Assembly: GCA_030998225.1 (NCBI GenBank)
Contig: JAPYXD010000250.1
Span: forward strand, 1,860,001-1,924,000
DNA length: 64,000 nucleotides
From: Diplolepis rosae
Taxonomy: Eukaryota > Arthropoda > Insecta > Hymenoptera > Diplolepididae
Direction of reading: 5' to 3'
Under the pieces are notes generated by a model. That model was given only the letters and a program-made list of their open reading frames with translations. It was not told where the DNA came from and searched no databases. The position numbers were made by a program, and so were the translations under genes. Position 1 is the stretch's first letter. Every line of letters starts with the position of its first letter. Below are positions 21,657-32,900 of this stretch, one piece after another.

Positions 21657-22803
21657 TATATCACCGACGTTTGAGGTGCTTCAAACCGTAGTTGGGTAAA
21701 ATGAGCATCGGGCGTATTATTTGAAGTGGCAATGGTATGGTTCTCTTAAATAAAAAAAAATTCTTACCTCGAGCCTGCCAATAGTCATCCGGTAAATACA
21801 TAAACAACATACAAATTCATTCACACCATCCAGACGTAGCCAATCACATTTCAAATTACAAATACACTTAAACATATAACCTTACATATGAAAAACCTAA
21901 TAACTACACTTATATATAGTACGATACGCTTTCGTCGAATCACGCACACGCTCGCTTACAATGCTAAGATATAAAACTTGGAACTTTCTTATATAGTGAC
22001 TGCATGAGTTATTCAGAGCTTGTGAGAGTAAGTGCCGTCAATAAAATTTTTTAGCCTTACTCAAGTAAAAATAAATCAACTTTTTTCATAATTGATTAAT
22101 AAAATATTTTTAAAATTAATATAATTAATCAATTATTATAACTATGATTATTAATATATATAATATATATAATTATTTTCAAATGTAGATTAAAAAATTG
22201 CATTATTATTCAGAAGTATCTTGTCTAAAAACATTTAAAAGAAGGTTCTTTTATTTTCTGTGTTTTATATTTTCAAAATATGGATTTTACATTTGCGAAT
22301 TCCAAATTATTATTCTGCCTGAGTAATTTATGTGATATTTCATATTTTATGTAATACACTTATCGACTTTTTTTTGTTTAAATTTTCATAATATCAATTT
22401 AATTTTAAGAATTTAAGTTTTTGAAATTAAAAAAATGTTTATGTGTGCCCAAGGCGCAGATTACTTTCATTCGTTCCTGCGTGAATAGATGCAGCTGTTG
22501 GAATAAATCTTGCGATTCACGGTTTACTCAACTCTCGATTGAAGCGTAGAATAGAATGAACGGAAAGCTCTACTATTTTTGTGATTTAATAAAAGATTGG
22601 TTTTTTATAGTTATACTACGAGCAATAATATATATATTTAAAAATTTTTAATGCACGCTTTCATACTTCACCCTACACTTCTGAATTTTACTCAACTTTG
22701 ATTCATTTTTGAACATTTAATATATCACAAATAAATACAATGATACTAAATAACTTCTAACTTGTCCTTATGTCCAAAATTTGATCGGAAGTTGAGTAAA
22801 ATC

Positions 22804-23127
22804 ATTTTAATAAATGAATATAAATAATATTTAAACATATATCCACATTAGACTCTCTTTCTACAAAGCTGAATTTCGGAATTATAAAAAAAAAATAATA
22901 ACAACGATTGTTTCGTTTATATGTTGAATCTAATTTACAATCCGAATCAATTTCCTCAGCAAATAAGTACTTGTAATAATGTTTCTTCAAATTGAATTGA
23001 ATTTATTGTTCATTATTTACATTTTTTCGTATTATGTAGATAGATGTATATAATTATACCCTATTTTATTTAGGTACACGGAGAAACTCCTTATATTTAT
23101 ATATTCTCTATATTTATATACTCTTTA
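22804..23127. other. no recognisable feature
   Basis: AT-rich; nothing supported. Confidence 0.5.
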
Positions 23128-23335
23128 TGTATTTCAATTTAGGGAAATCCGTATCTCTTTAAGGCCTTTTGTCAAAAAAAATACTAAACTTTAGAAGAAT
23201 TATATGAAACTTTAGCATAGTTCATAACAAATTTTAATATAATTCAGACTAAAGTTTCATATCATTCATCTAAAGTTTAGTATTTTTTTTGACAAAAGGT
23301 CTTAGAGTGAGGCGTTTTTCACTAAATTGAAAAAT
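23128..23335. mobile_element. short foldback MITE
   Basis: Arms: TTTAAGGCCTTTTGTCAAAA ... CTAAACTTTAG and their complement (to about 23310), extended outward by the looser pair TTTCAATTTAG / CTAAATTGAAA. The hairpin is about 150 bp at its core. No clear target duplication. Confidence 0.7.
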
Positions 23336-23695
23336 ACTTTAGTAAAAATTGATATAATAGTATATTGTGTATCTAGGAGGTAAAGTAGGTCTTTTGGGGC
23401 GAGGACTGAATACATCGGTCGAGTCCCAAAATGACCAACCTCCGTGGTACACACGATATTTTTTGCAAAATACGTCCTAAAGAAGCATTTCGAGTGTCTG
23501 TAGAATGGTATTGAGAGTGTCCAATTACGCCTCGGTGGAATAGTAACATGTTATAACAATAATATTGATAAATATGGCACGAAAGGTGGTGGAAAGGGCT
23601 GTAGGGGGGAGGGGCCCAGGGGCGGAGCCCCAGCGGGGGTGCAGGGGGCAAAGCCGCTGCCGGGGGGTTCGGGGGGCTGTGCCCCCCGAATTGTA
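23336..23695. other. unassigned, with a GC-rich palindromic island at 23585-23692
   Basis: The island stands out in AT-rich DNA: short near-palindromes such as GGGGCGGAGCCCC and GGGGGGCTGTGCCCCCC follow each other within about 100 bp. I see no ORF that I trust on either strand, since G/C runs give artificial open frames. The preceding 23336-23584 is unassigned. Confidence 0.5.
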
Positions 23696-24470
23696 TGAAA
23701 CTAATTTGATTGAATTTAATAATGTATGGAAAAGTATAAACTTTGGTTAGATTAATTAAATATTTTTCTGGAACGTAATAGTACATTACGTGCCCAGGCG
23801 CAGAAATGAGGGTCATTGCGGGACGAGCGACAATGGTCGCAGGAGATCGAAGCTAAGGCGTAGTCGAGGCAAAGCCGAGACGAAGCCGAAGCGCGATCAG
23901 TCCTGCGAGCATTGTCGCGAGTCTCGGAATTACCCGAATTGTGTGCATTGGCACGTATTCTATTTTATGTGACTTCGGTGCGTATACGAGTTTTTATGCG
24001 TACACTGGAATCTAAACTAGTATTGTAGATGTTTGCGGCGCTAGTCATTACACTTGATATGTCACGACTAGTCCCGGCCATTTTGATTTTATCGATCTTG
24101 TGTAGTAGTAATGGATTTTAGTAGACGCATGAGCAGTTCAAATGTACAAGGCTTTGCCAGTAAGATGCTAACGCTGTACGAAGAAGAAGAAGAATAAGAA
24201 GGATTGAGCTTCGTTTCATGGCTATGGGCGCATGCGCAGTTCAGTTTTTACATTTCATTCCTTTCTGGCGAAATGTACTACATTGCGCTACTGTTAACTG
24301 TAGCGAAAAAACGAGTTTGCGCGTCGATGGCACATAAAATGTTTTTTCTTCAAGTTTACAAAATGTTAGGTACAATTTTTGGGGTATTCAGTATTTCAAG
24401 AAACAAATTTAATTGAATTTAATAACGTATGGAAAAGTATAAACTTTGGTTATATTAATTAAGTATTAGC
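23696..24470. repeat. ~65-bp direct repeat flanking family I sequence
   Basis: 'ttgaatttaataatgtatgg' plus following bases at 23696-23766 recurs almost unchanged at 24402-24470. Between them lies family I sequence: ATTACGTGCCCAGGCGCAGA at 23784, GCGAGCATTGTCGCG near 23907, and the GTACAAGGCTTTGCCAGTAA / CGTACGAAGAAGAAG block near 24145-24195, all also present at 55765-56428. The direct repeats could be an unusual target duplication or the product of recombination. Confidence 0.55.
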
Positions 24471-25135
24471 ACTGAGCCCAGAACGTGCGATCAAGTATTT
24501 GCTTGGGGGGGAATATAATCCATTTTTTGCAACTGTGCAGAGGGCGTAAGAAACAAAAGTAGGACATAAGGAACGAAAGTAGAACTTAAGGAAGAAAACA
24601 GATACAATATGAACATGCTGGTCGTAAATGGACAACTTTACAGTCACTCTACAGGGGCTCGAAGTACTACTTTAGTGCCTGTTTTGCAAAAAAAGTTTTT
24701 TCGTGTACTATATTATTAATTATTAATTAATTAATATTAATTTATAATATCAAAAAAGTTTGAATAAATTTGTTTAAGCTGTATCTCCGTAAAAAATCAG
24801 CGAAAAAAGTGTTATTTGTTTCAAATTATCCCTTACTCCCCCCTTAACAGGGTACAGACTCATCTTTCACGGCCTTTGCAGCAGTAGCTTATAAGCGAGA
24901 TTTTTTTCGGAATATGGTAAGCGAGAATAGCCGAAAAGCTTTAGGCGCTAGGAATGCGTTTAGTTATGTAGATGATACAGGTAGGTTAGAGGGTTCGAAT
25001 CCAAAAGCGAATACGACATTTTTAACTCAGGCATCCGATTACAAATAATGTATCAATAATGTACTAATAATGTACTAATCAAATATTGTGCCTTATCAGG
25101 GCCTACTAATGCCCTGATTTCAATTTCTATACGGG
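24471..25135. other. no recognisable gene; possible tRNA-like box at 24990
   Basis: AGAGGGTTCGAATCC at about 24985-25000 resembles a tRNA B box, but no A box or tRNA fold is convincing. The rest is AT-rich without features. Confidence 0.3.
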
Positions 25136-25315
25136 TACAAGCATATTTTGCCTAAGACGGCCCATCTCCGGCACCCGGCGTCGGGCCAACTGTTCATGTC
25201 AATGGACGGATAGCGTTATCATTTCACTAGTTGGCCCGACCACTGGCCAACAAGGTTGGACCAATTTTAACAAGGTTGGCCCAACCGTGGACCGACGGTC
25301 AATTCGCACCTGGGT
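25136..25315. repeat. fragment rich in GGTTGGCCCAA motifs, ending CACCTGGG
   Basis: It contains short repeated and inverted motifs (GTTGGCCCGACC, AAGGTTGGACCAA, AAGGTTGGCCCAACC) and ends ATTCGCACCTGGGTA. This resembles the ends of the CCCAGG-starting family seen at 8466 and 12150. It may be a MITE, but the left end is not clear. Confidence 0.4.
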
Positions 25316-26401
25316 ATATGGAAGAGGTTTAGCAAGAGGTGATTTTGCCAAATTTTCAGATCATAATTCGCCATTTTGATTGAGTAATGATGGATTTCAC
25401 CATTTTCGTTTTTTGCGTTTTTTAGCTAAACTAATCATAGGAAATTTTTTTAAAAAATCAGGATTTTTTTTCCAATAAAAGATACATTTGTGAATTTTTG
25501 CAGATTTTTTCATACATAATTCGTGATGCAAAAAATTGCGAAAATTTTTGCACACAATTTTAATCATGTTTGATTTGTGCGACCACTTTTTTGAATTATG
25601 CTTTTCATTAGTTACCTATCGATTATTAAAACAGAATTTTTGTAGATTTTTGCAAGGTGTGGATGGGGGTAAAAAAAAATAAAAACCGTCAAAATACACA
25701 TTCTTCCAACATCTTATTATAAAAGTATTTTTTATAATAATAGTAAGCTAATGAAAAAAAAATTTATTTGGTAATCAATCTCTAACACGGTTTACTGCTG
25801 AAATTTTTGCAAAATATTTTGCGAATTTTTTTTGTTGCGAAAAATCGAAATTTTTACATGCATTCTGAACAAATTGTTGATTGTGATTATTTGCAAGCGG
25901 AAATAGTGTTGCGAAAAATATCTTTTTGTATTCTTGAATATTTTTCGAATATACAGATGAAATTAATTTCTCTATGTTAAAAATAACATACTCATTTTTC
26001 CACACAAGACATCAAAAATACCCTCAAATCGTCCTCCAGTTAGTTTACTTCTTGAAATTTTAATGAACACAAATGATAAGAAAAGCTCGTAAATTAAATA
26101 ATTAATTAACTTGGATACCTGGATAACAAACAATTTTTAGCAGCTATTTTGCATTATATGACTTACATTTTCGTTACATTTCTTTATGAAGTTTTGCCCG
26201 TTAAAAAATTTAGTCCGTTCAAAAACTGTTCGTTTTAAATCGAAGTGATATATAAAATGTAAATTGGTTTTCCTAAAAAAATATATTTTTTTGCCATCGA
26301 GTTTTTACAAATATAGACGGTTAATTGTTCTTTCATAGCACTTGATACTCCATAAGTTTCTGATGATTTAAAATGGTTTTATTTCATTTATGCATATTTA
26401 T
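25316..26401. other. no recognisable feature
   Basis: Very AT-rich, with low-complexity A/T runs; the longest open frames look like chance. Confidence 0.5.
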
Positions 26402-26403
26402 TA

Positions 26404-26527
26404 TACTCGACTCGCGCTAAGGCGGCGAAAAAGTTACCGGTAAGGCGTCGGGCATTGGTTTTCCTTTACCCCCATCACGAAGCATGAGTTACCAAAGAGA
26501 ATGCGTCGCTTTAGCGCGAGTCGAGTG
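26404..26527. mobile_element. 124-bp MITE
   Basis: Ends TACTCGACTCGCGCTAA and the complement of CACTCGACTCGCGCTAA are flanked by TA (26402-26403 and 26528-26529). It is non-coding and GC-richer than its flanks. Confidence 0.75.
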
Positions 26528-26529
26528 TA

Positions 26530-27733
26530 TCGTAATTTTTATTGCAATTATAATAGAAAAAATATTAATTGTATACTATATTTTAAAATAAACGGACATT
26601 CAAAAGCGCATACGTGATATTTCTGTGCGGATTTTACATCAAGCTGGGTGCCCAGCTTTTCTTTTAAAAAATATCAGGACTTCACCAGGTTTTACAGAAC
26701 AAAAAATTCCAGGTACCTTTTTTAAATCATTACAATGAACTTTTCTTGAAAAAAATACGTATACTCGGAAAAAAAAATGATTTCAGAAATAACTAAAAAG
26801 ACTTCAGAAACTTTTCCGGAACTGTTCAGTATATACTCTTAAAGGAATAAAATCAGATTTTACGGAACTCGGTATCGAGTGAAAAATTCAGAAACAGTTC
26901 CAGAGAAAGTCAAGGCTGCGTGAAAAAAAATTTGGTATTCTTTCTTTCTCTGCCTCGTAACTCTTCTTTGTTTAGACATTGTCTTTACATATTTACACAT
27001 GTACACATTTAAATATTATATTTATTAGAATATAGCAGTTGAAACAAATTATAAATAATATACATGCTTAATAGTTGACATAGAATAAAGTATTTAACTG
27101 TATTGTAAAGCTGAAACAGAAAAAATCGTATTACACGAAGTTGGTGGGAATCGAACACGGATCTCCGAATCAGCAAACACTCGTTCATGCCAATGAGCTA
27201 AAACAGATTATGAAGACCGGACGAGATTAGAGCCTAATGATCAATGCACCCAATAATCCACACATTTTTAATTACAACACTGATGAGTTGGTAATATTTG
27301 TTCTTTCACAAGATTTGTGAAAAGATCAAAATCTTTCCAATTTTATTATCAATATATTAGCATAAAATAGTGACAGATAAATTCGTAAAAAATTGCTTGC
27401 AATATACGAAAATATTATTAAAATAAACACGTGCATAATATTTATCGTCCTAGCGCCAAATGGCGGTAATTTCATGTGGTTCATGCGCCATTAGGCGATA
27501 TAGAGGTCTTCCTGTGGAGAAACAGATTTATTTCTTGTAATTTGATACTGAAACTCAGGTCAATTTAAAACTATTGTAAATATAAATTAAATTTTTTCAA
27601 AGTTAATAAATTTGTTTTTGATATCAAATGGAAAAGAAAATTCCATTTACTTAAGGCTTTATCGATTCAAGGAACACATTCTCATCATGACATTCGCGCT
27701 TGATTTTTTGTTTACATTTCTATAACTTCCTGG
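26530..27733. other. AT-rich DNA with one tRNA-like sequence
   Basis: Nothing is recognised apart from the tRNA-like block at 27135-27208. A short inverted match to the outer end of repeat B (AAGGAACACATTCTCATCATGACA at about 27668-27691, complementary to 29858-29881) is also present. Confidence 0.5.
27135..27208 (-). pseudogene. tRNA-like sequence (possible SINE head)
   Basis: On the minus strand, TTAGCTCATTGGCATGAACG (A-box-like) is followed 30 bases later by GTGTTCGATTCCC (good B box). The acceptor stem does not pair well, so it is not a functional tRNA by eye. tRNA-derived SINE or pseudogene are the likely readings. Confidence 0.45.
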
Positions 27734-27942
27734 TAATAGTATATTACGTGCCTAGGCGCACAATGAGGGTTATTGCGCGACGAGCGACAATGCTCGAAGG
27801 AGATGGAAGCCAAGGCATAGACGAAACATAGCTGAGGCTACACCTCGACTACACCTCACCTACGCCTCGACTATGCCTTGGCTTCGATCTCCTGCGAGCA
27901 TTGTCGCGCAATAACCCTCATTGTGCGCCTAGACACGTAATA

Positions 27943-28864
27943 CCAGGTGTACAAGTATGAAACCGGTAATTTTTTTGAGAAAATACACGTTTATTTAATA
28001 AAAATGGTTATACATTCAATCTTCAAAGTAATGGCCATTGCTAGCCACACATTTTTCCCATCTCTCTGGCAATTTGTGTATGCCTCGCCAAAAAAATTGT
28101 TCGTTTTTTGAGTCAAACCAGTCATCGAGCCATTTTTTCACATTTTCGTACGAATCGAAGCGCTGTTCAGCAAGTGCGTGCCCCATTGATGAAAATAAGT
28201 GGTAGTCAGATGGAGCCAAGTCTGGTGAATAAGCCGCATGGGGGAGGGCTTCCCAGCTGTACGAATTTACCAATTCCCGAGTCTTTTTTGTTCGATGTGC
28301 TGGTGCATTGTCTTTCAGTCAATTCATGCGGCACCCATCTTCCCACCTTCAAAATCAATCCCATGGCTTTTAAACGTTGAGAAATGCATTGTTGGGTCAC
28401 ATTTAATTGTTCTGCAAGTTGTTGTTGCGTTTGACCATCATCTTCATCCAATAATGCTTGCAATTCGGCATCTTCAAACTTTTTCGGTGGTTTTCCACGT
28501 TCTTCGTTTCTCACATCGAAATCGCCACTTTTAAACTTATTGAACCACTCGTTGCACTGTGTTTTGCCTAGAGCATGCTGGCCGTAAGCTTCCACAAGCA
28601 TTCGATGGGCTTCCAAAGCAGATTTCTTCAATTGGTAAAAGAAAATCAATGATGTCCGCAAATCGTAGTTTGAAGGCACAAAACTCGACATTTTTACTAG
28701 CGAAAAAAAATTAGTTGTTGTATGAAACTTGATTGTTTATGAACTGAATATTGTTGACAGAACTCAATGCGAAGAAATGGCGTCAATGATTTGGTTTGAC
28801 AGAGCGTATACTTTTACCTAGCGACACATAGATGTCATTACCGGTTTCATACTTGTACACCTGG
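27943..28864 (-). mobile_element. mariner element, internally deleted, nested in family I
   Basis: Inverted ends of at least 27 bp (CCAGGTGTACAAGTATGAAA... and exact complement) are flanked by TA (27941-27942 and 28865-28866). It is 922 bp. The near-identical ends suggest a relatively young insertion. Confidence 0.93.
28016..28691 (-). pseudogene. mariner transposase, internally deleted
   Basis: The start is at the ATG at 28691 (MSSFVPSNYDLRTSLIFFYQ). N-terminal DNA-binding domain: KKSALEAHRMLVEAYGQHAL and TQQQLAEQLNVTQQCISQRL, then WVPHELTERQ near residue 128. The frame then crosses a deletion (near 28300) and is shifted relative to the C-terminal part, which reads AYSPDLAPSDYHLFSSMGHA and ends SNGHYFED at 28016. 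The first two catalytic Asp residues are gone; the third (PSDYHLF) remains. It is non-functional as a transposase, though the DNA-binding part could still be made if expressed. Confidence 0.9.
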
Positions 28865-28888
28865 TATACTATTCCATCTCAACGTTTT

Positions 28889-29874
28889 TTTACATTCTCA
28901 TCATGGGTGAGAAGGTATTGGTTTTATGTGAAAAATGACTTTTGAAATTTTTATCAAATCTTTACGTTTTGAGACCCCCTGAGTCAGAAAAAACGGTTTT
29001 TACGAAAGTGTCAGTCTGTCTGTCTGTCAAAATTGAGGGATTGAGCACTACTTTTGTGTTTTTGAAAATAACTTTTTGAAAAAATCAAAAATTTAAATAC
29101 TGGTTTTTGATAGTGCTCATAAATCTCTACAAATTATCCTGATAAAATTTTTTGATTGAATCAAAATTAGAAATGTTACAGCATATTAAAACTTGAAAAA
29201 AGTCAATATTAAAATTTCATTTTCCAGTTAAATTATACGAGATACGAAAAAACGTTATGATACAATATTATTTTCTACATAAAGACCTACAAATTTGAAT
29301 TGTAACATTTTTTCATAAGATGCATATTTTTCTTTTTAATTTAAAAAAAAACTATTGAAAATCCAAAGTTCGATTTTTTAAGAATAATATGTGAAATACG
29401 AAAAAAACGTAAGAATACAAAGTTGTTTGTTTCAAAAAGATCTACAAATTTTGTCTTAAACAGTTTCTGAAAAAACATATATTTTTCGTTTCAATTCCAA
29501 AAAATACGATTGAAATTCAAGAATTCCATTTTTTAGACAAAATATATGAGATACATAAAAAACGTTTAGATGAGAAATTATTTGCCTAAATGAAGTCTAC
29601 AAATTCTCATTAAGACATTTTGGGACAGGATGTATATTTTATGTTTTGATTTTTAATATTAAAAAAATTCGATTTTTTTTACCAAAATATGTGAGATACG
29701 AAATAAGCGTTGTTCTGCAAAATCGTTTCCTTAAATGAAGTCTACGATTATTTTTTCTTTTTGAGAGATTTGGAAGAAAATAAATTATTTTAATCATGTA
29801 ATTTATTAAAAAGTTACTGAAATGTGTACAGAAAATCGAGCGCGAAGCGCGAGTGTCATGATGAGAATGTGTTC
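28889..29874 (-). repeat. repeat family B, copy 2
   Basis: The opposite-strand counterpart of 6656-7650, starting ACATTCTCATCATGGGTGAG and ending ATGATGAGAATGT, so the outermost ~13 bases form an inverted repeat. 'gcgcgaagcgcgag' lies just inside the right end. Both (CAGA/TCTG)n and CACTTTCGTAAAAACC (in complement) are conserved. Confidence 0.75.
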
Positions 29875-30030
29875 CTTAAGGCCGATAGAGCCTTAAGTAA
29901 ATTGAATTTCCTGTTTCACTTAAATTGAAAAAGAAATTTAGTGAATTTGAGAAAATGAGTAATTTACATCATCTTTAATATTATAAAATTGGTTTGAGCT
30001 TTAGTATTAAATTATAAGAAATAAACTTAA

Positions 30031-30466
30031 ATGTATGAATTTAGATATTGACTTTTTTCAACTTTTAACAAACTGCAACTTTCCTAATTATGGTTTAATC
30101 GAAAAATGTTATCAAGACAATTAGTAGAGATTCATAAACACTCTCAGAAAACAATATTGCAATTTTTGATTTAAGAAAAAATTATTTCAAAGACACAAAA
30201 AATACTCTTATTTTCACAATTTCGGCCGCATGTGGCTGGTTAACAAACTTGTCCTTTACTTTTGGGCTCTTTTGAGGTATGCCAAATTTCAATCCAAACC
30301 GATAATTCTATCGAGAGTTATCGTGTACACAGACGCCGGGTGGACAGACACTTTCGTAAAAACCTTTTTTCTGACTCGGGAGGTCTCAAAACGAAAATAT
30401 TAAATTTAATGAAAATTCCGAAAGTGATTTTTCAGATAAAACCAATACCTCCTCATATGATTAATT
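30031..30466 (+). repeat. repeat family B, copy 3 (partial, diverged)
   Basis: It matches the last ~430 bases of copy 1, including CACTTTCGTAAAAACCTTTT and AAACCAATACCTCCTCAT. It joins the satellite at 30467. Confidence 0.65.
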
Positions 30467-30815
30467 GAGGGTGGTACGAATTCCCGGCAAGAATAAAAAA
30501 AACCACCCCTATTAATAAAAAATCTAAAGGTGCTTGAAAATCACCCTTAACGCAACCTTTTTTTTTAAAAAAACATCTCTTAAGCATAAGCATTCATCAC
30601 CCCCGAAAGATTACGGGTGGTGAAAATTCCCGGAAAGAATAGAAAAACCACCCCTAGTAATGAAATATCTAAAGATGCTCGAAAATCATGGTTAACGCAA
30701 CCTTTTTTTTTAAAAAAGTATCTCAGGCATAAGCATTTATCACCCCCGAAAGATTATGGGTGGTGAGAATTTCCGGAAAGAATAATAAAAACTACCCTCA
30801 TAAATAAATGTCCTA
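30467..30815 (-). repeat. ~146-bp satellite J, array 1
   Basis: About 2.4 units with TTCCCGG-AAGAATA spaced 146 and 143 bases apart (30481, 30627, 30770). Each unit holds AACCACCCCTA, GCGTTAACC-like sequence in complement, and CATCACCCCCGAAAGATTA. It is the same family as 59105-59850 but on the opposite strand. Confidence 0.85.
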
Positions 30816-31616
30816 AAATCGGCTGTTTCATATTGAGCACGTAAATAATAATTTTTTTTTAACCACTAAAAAATAAGCTTAGGAAAATACGAAACATTTG
30901 GGTTCACGTAATTTTTTATTGCGGAAGTAAAAATTATTTACATTAAAAATTTACAACATGTATAATTTCACATTCTTATCATATGAGAATGTATTGGTTT
31001 TATTTTAAGAATCACTTTTTGAATTTTTATTTTATCTTTACATTTTGATACCCCCTAAATCAGAAAATTATCGGATAAAATTATCGGATTGGATTGAGCT
31101 TTTACATCCTTTAGCGGAGCCCAAAAATTAGGGACAAGTTCGTTAACCTGACGTATCCGACTAAAATTGTGAAAACAAGAGCATTCTTTGTATTATAAAA
31201 AAAGCTTTTTCAATTTATCAAAAATAGCACTATTGATTCCTCATAGTTCTCATTAATCTGTATTAATTATCTCAATTACATTTATTGTTCAAACTAAAAT
31301 TAAGAAATTTACAGTATGTTAAAACTTGAAAAAACGTAATATCCAAATTTCATTTTACAGTTAAATTATACGAGATTCTAAAAAAAACATTATAATACAA
31401 AATTGTTTTCTACAAAAGGATCTACAAATTTGAATGGCAACATTTTTGTATGAGATGTATTTTTTTGTAATTAAAGAATGCTATTGAAAATCGAAAATTC
31501 AATTTTTTTCCAGAATATGTGAAATATGAAATAAACATAAGCATGCAAAATTGTTCGCTTCAATAAGGTCTACAATTTTTGCTTGACACAGTTTCTGATA
31601 AACTAAATATTTTTCA

Positions 31617-32146
31617 GTTTTAAAGTGACATGTTTGACAACATGTCTGCTATTATATTGACCCAAAATTCATAGAATTTTTTTCATTTCTCATTATTTTG
31701 GCATAGGGTCAGATTCTTTTTATTTTCTTCGATTAAAATTTTCACTATTAAATATAAAAATACTCAAACAGAAAGCAAGGCAAACGTTTCGGCCACATAT
31801 GGAGGCCCTCTTCAGTGCCATAAATTCAAAGATTAATTCAAAATTTCTGTAAAACGGAGATAATTAAAATAAGGATTATCATAAAATTGAGAAACTTATC
31901 TCATAGCTTGCAATTCAAAATGAAGTAGTCAATTTTATGATAATCCTTATTTTAATTATCTCCGTTTTACAGAAATTTTGAATTAATCTTTGAATTTATG
32001 GCACTGAAGAGGGCCTCCATATGTGGCCGAAACGTTTGCCTTGCTTTCTGTTTGAGTATTTTTATATTTAATAGTGAAAATTTTAATCGATGAAAATAAA
32101 AAGAATATGACCCTATGCCAAAATAATGAGAAATGAAAAAAATTCT
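31617..32146. mobile_element. family C element, copy 3 (C3)
   Basis: A 530-bp insertion is flanked by the 12-bp duplication AAATATTTTTCA (31605-31616 and 32147-32158). The two arms are short and almost perfect complements, meeting near 31925. The tail GTGACATGTTTGACAACATG sits at the left end only. Confidence 0.88.
31999..32120 (+). ncRNA. hammerhead-like motif, C3 right arm
   Basis: TGGCA (31999-32003), CTGAAGA (32004-32010), GGCC-GAAAC, and CTA|TGCCA (32114-32120) are all conserved, with the same weaknesses in stem III as the C1 copy. Confidence 0.33.
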
Positions 32147-32245
32147 AAATATTTTTCATTTGAATTTCAAAAACTCGAGTGCGAAGCGCGAGTATAGTGA
32201 TGAGAATATGTTCCTTTAGACCGATAGTGTTTTAGGTAAATTCAA

Positions 32246-32494
32246 TTTTTTCACTTGAAATCAAATCAAATTTAGTAACTTTGAGAACATTTATTTCACA
32301 TTAATACAGTTATAAAATTGACTTGAATTTCAGTTTTAAATTACAAGAACTAACTCAAGTCAGTTTTATAATATTGTAAATATCAATTTGAATCTCTCAC
32401 AGTTTTCACACAATCATAACAATTTATTACATTTATTGTATAGATTTTATGTCTTGATTTATTCTCAGTTTAAATTTTAAGCATTTCAGCCTTT
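32246..32494. other. AT-rich, unassigned
   Basis: Its last ~17 bases (AAGCATTTCAGCCTTT) are complementary to the first bases right of element E (59083-59099), which may mark an older palindrome around the whole nest. Confidence 0.4.
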
Positions 32495-32894
32495 CACGGA
32501 GAAAAATGAAGTGTCAAACTTTGAGTGTTAAAATTTAAGTATGTCAGTTTTATATTACAGGAAGTACCACGTACTATCTATCATTTTTTCTTGATAGTCA
32601 GGGAGACCATAATTTTATAGTCTGTTTGAATATCGACAGAATGTCAGGTTTACATTCTGAAATAGTTAACCTGGCAACACTTACACTCCGAGGTAATCGA
32701 GCTAACGCTCCTGAGATACTCAGGTTTACATTCCAGGATTCTCATACACTCTGGGAAAGTCAAGCTGAATATCTAGTTTTTACACTTTACAGATAGTACT
32801 TTACACCATGTAGGATGTCATCCCATAGTTAAAACTCCAATATAATCAGTTTGACACTCCAGATGTTCAAGTTTACAGTTCATTTTTTTCCGTG
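32495..32894. mobile_element. element K: 400-bp MITE
   Basis: Ends CACGGAGAAAAATGAA and TTCATTTTTTTCCGTG form the terminal inverted repeat. The inside is non-coding with repeated TTTACACTCC-like motifs. Only six bases separate it from D2. No clean TA pair remains on both sides. Confidence 0.65.
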
Positions 32895-32900
32895 TTTACA

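Larger units (their letters stand above)
20178..22803. mobile_element. family D element, copy 1 (right end truncated, contains C1)
   Basis: The left end CACGGAGAAAAATAGTTGAA is preceded by TA (20176-20177). The sequence is collinear with D2 and D3, but the last ~30 bases of the right end are replaced after GTTGAGTAAAAT at about 22803. Removing the C1 insertion gives about 1.4 kb, the family length. No protein is encoded. Confidence 0.85.
27734..28873. mobile_element. family I foldback, interrupted by a mariner
   Basis: The left arm starts AATAGTATATTACGTGCCTA (27735) and runs to about 27830. The right arm is its complement at 27855-27942 and resumes after the mariner with TATACTATT (28865-28873). 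Repeated GACGAGCGACAATGCTCG sequence lies in both arms. Removing the mariner and one TA restores a continuous inverted repeat. Confidence 0.8.
30985..32245 (-). repeat. repeat family B, copy 4, split by C3
   Basis: Diverged B sequence at 30985-31616 resumes at 32159 after the C3 insertion and ends near GCGAAGCGCGAGTATAGTGATGAGAATAT. Orientation is as copy 2. 30816-30984 before it is AT-rich and unassigned. Confidence 0.65.

Noticed and set aside
23373..23972. Open frames across the GC-rich island
   Set aside because: Proline/glycine-rich translations are a by-product of C/G runs; no start context or domain.
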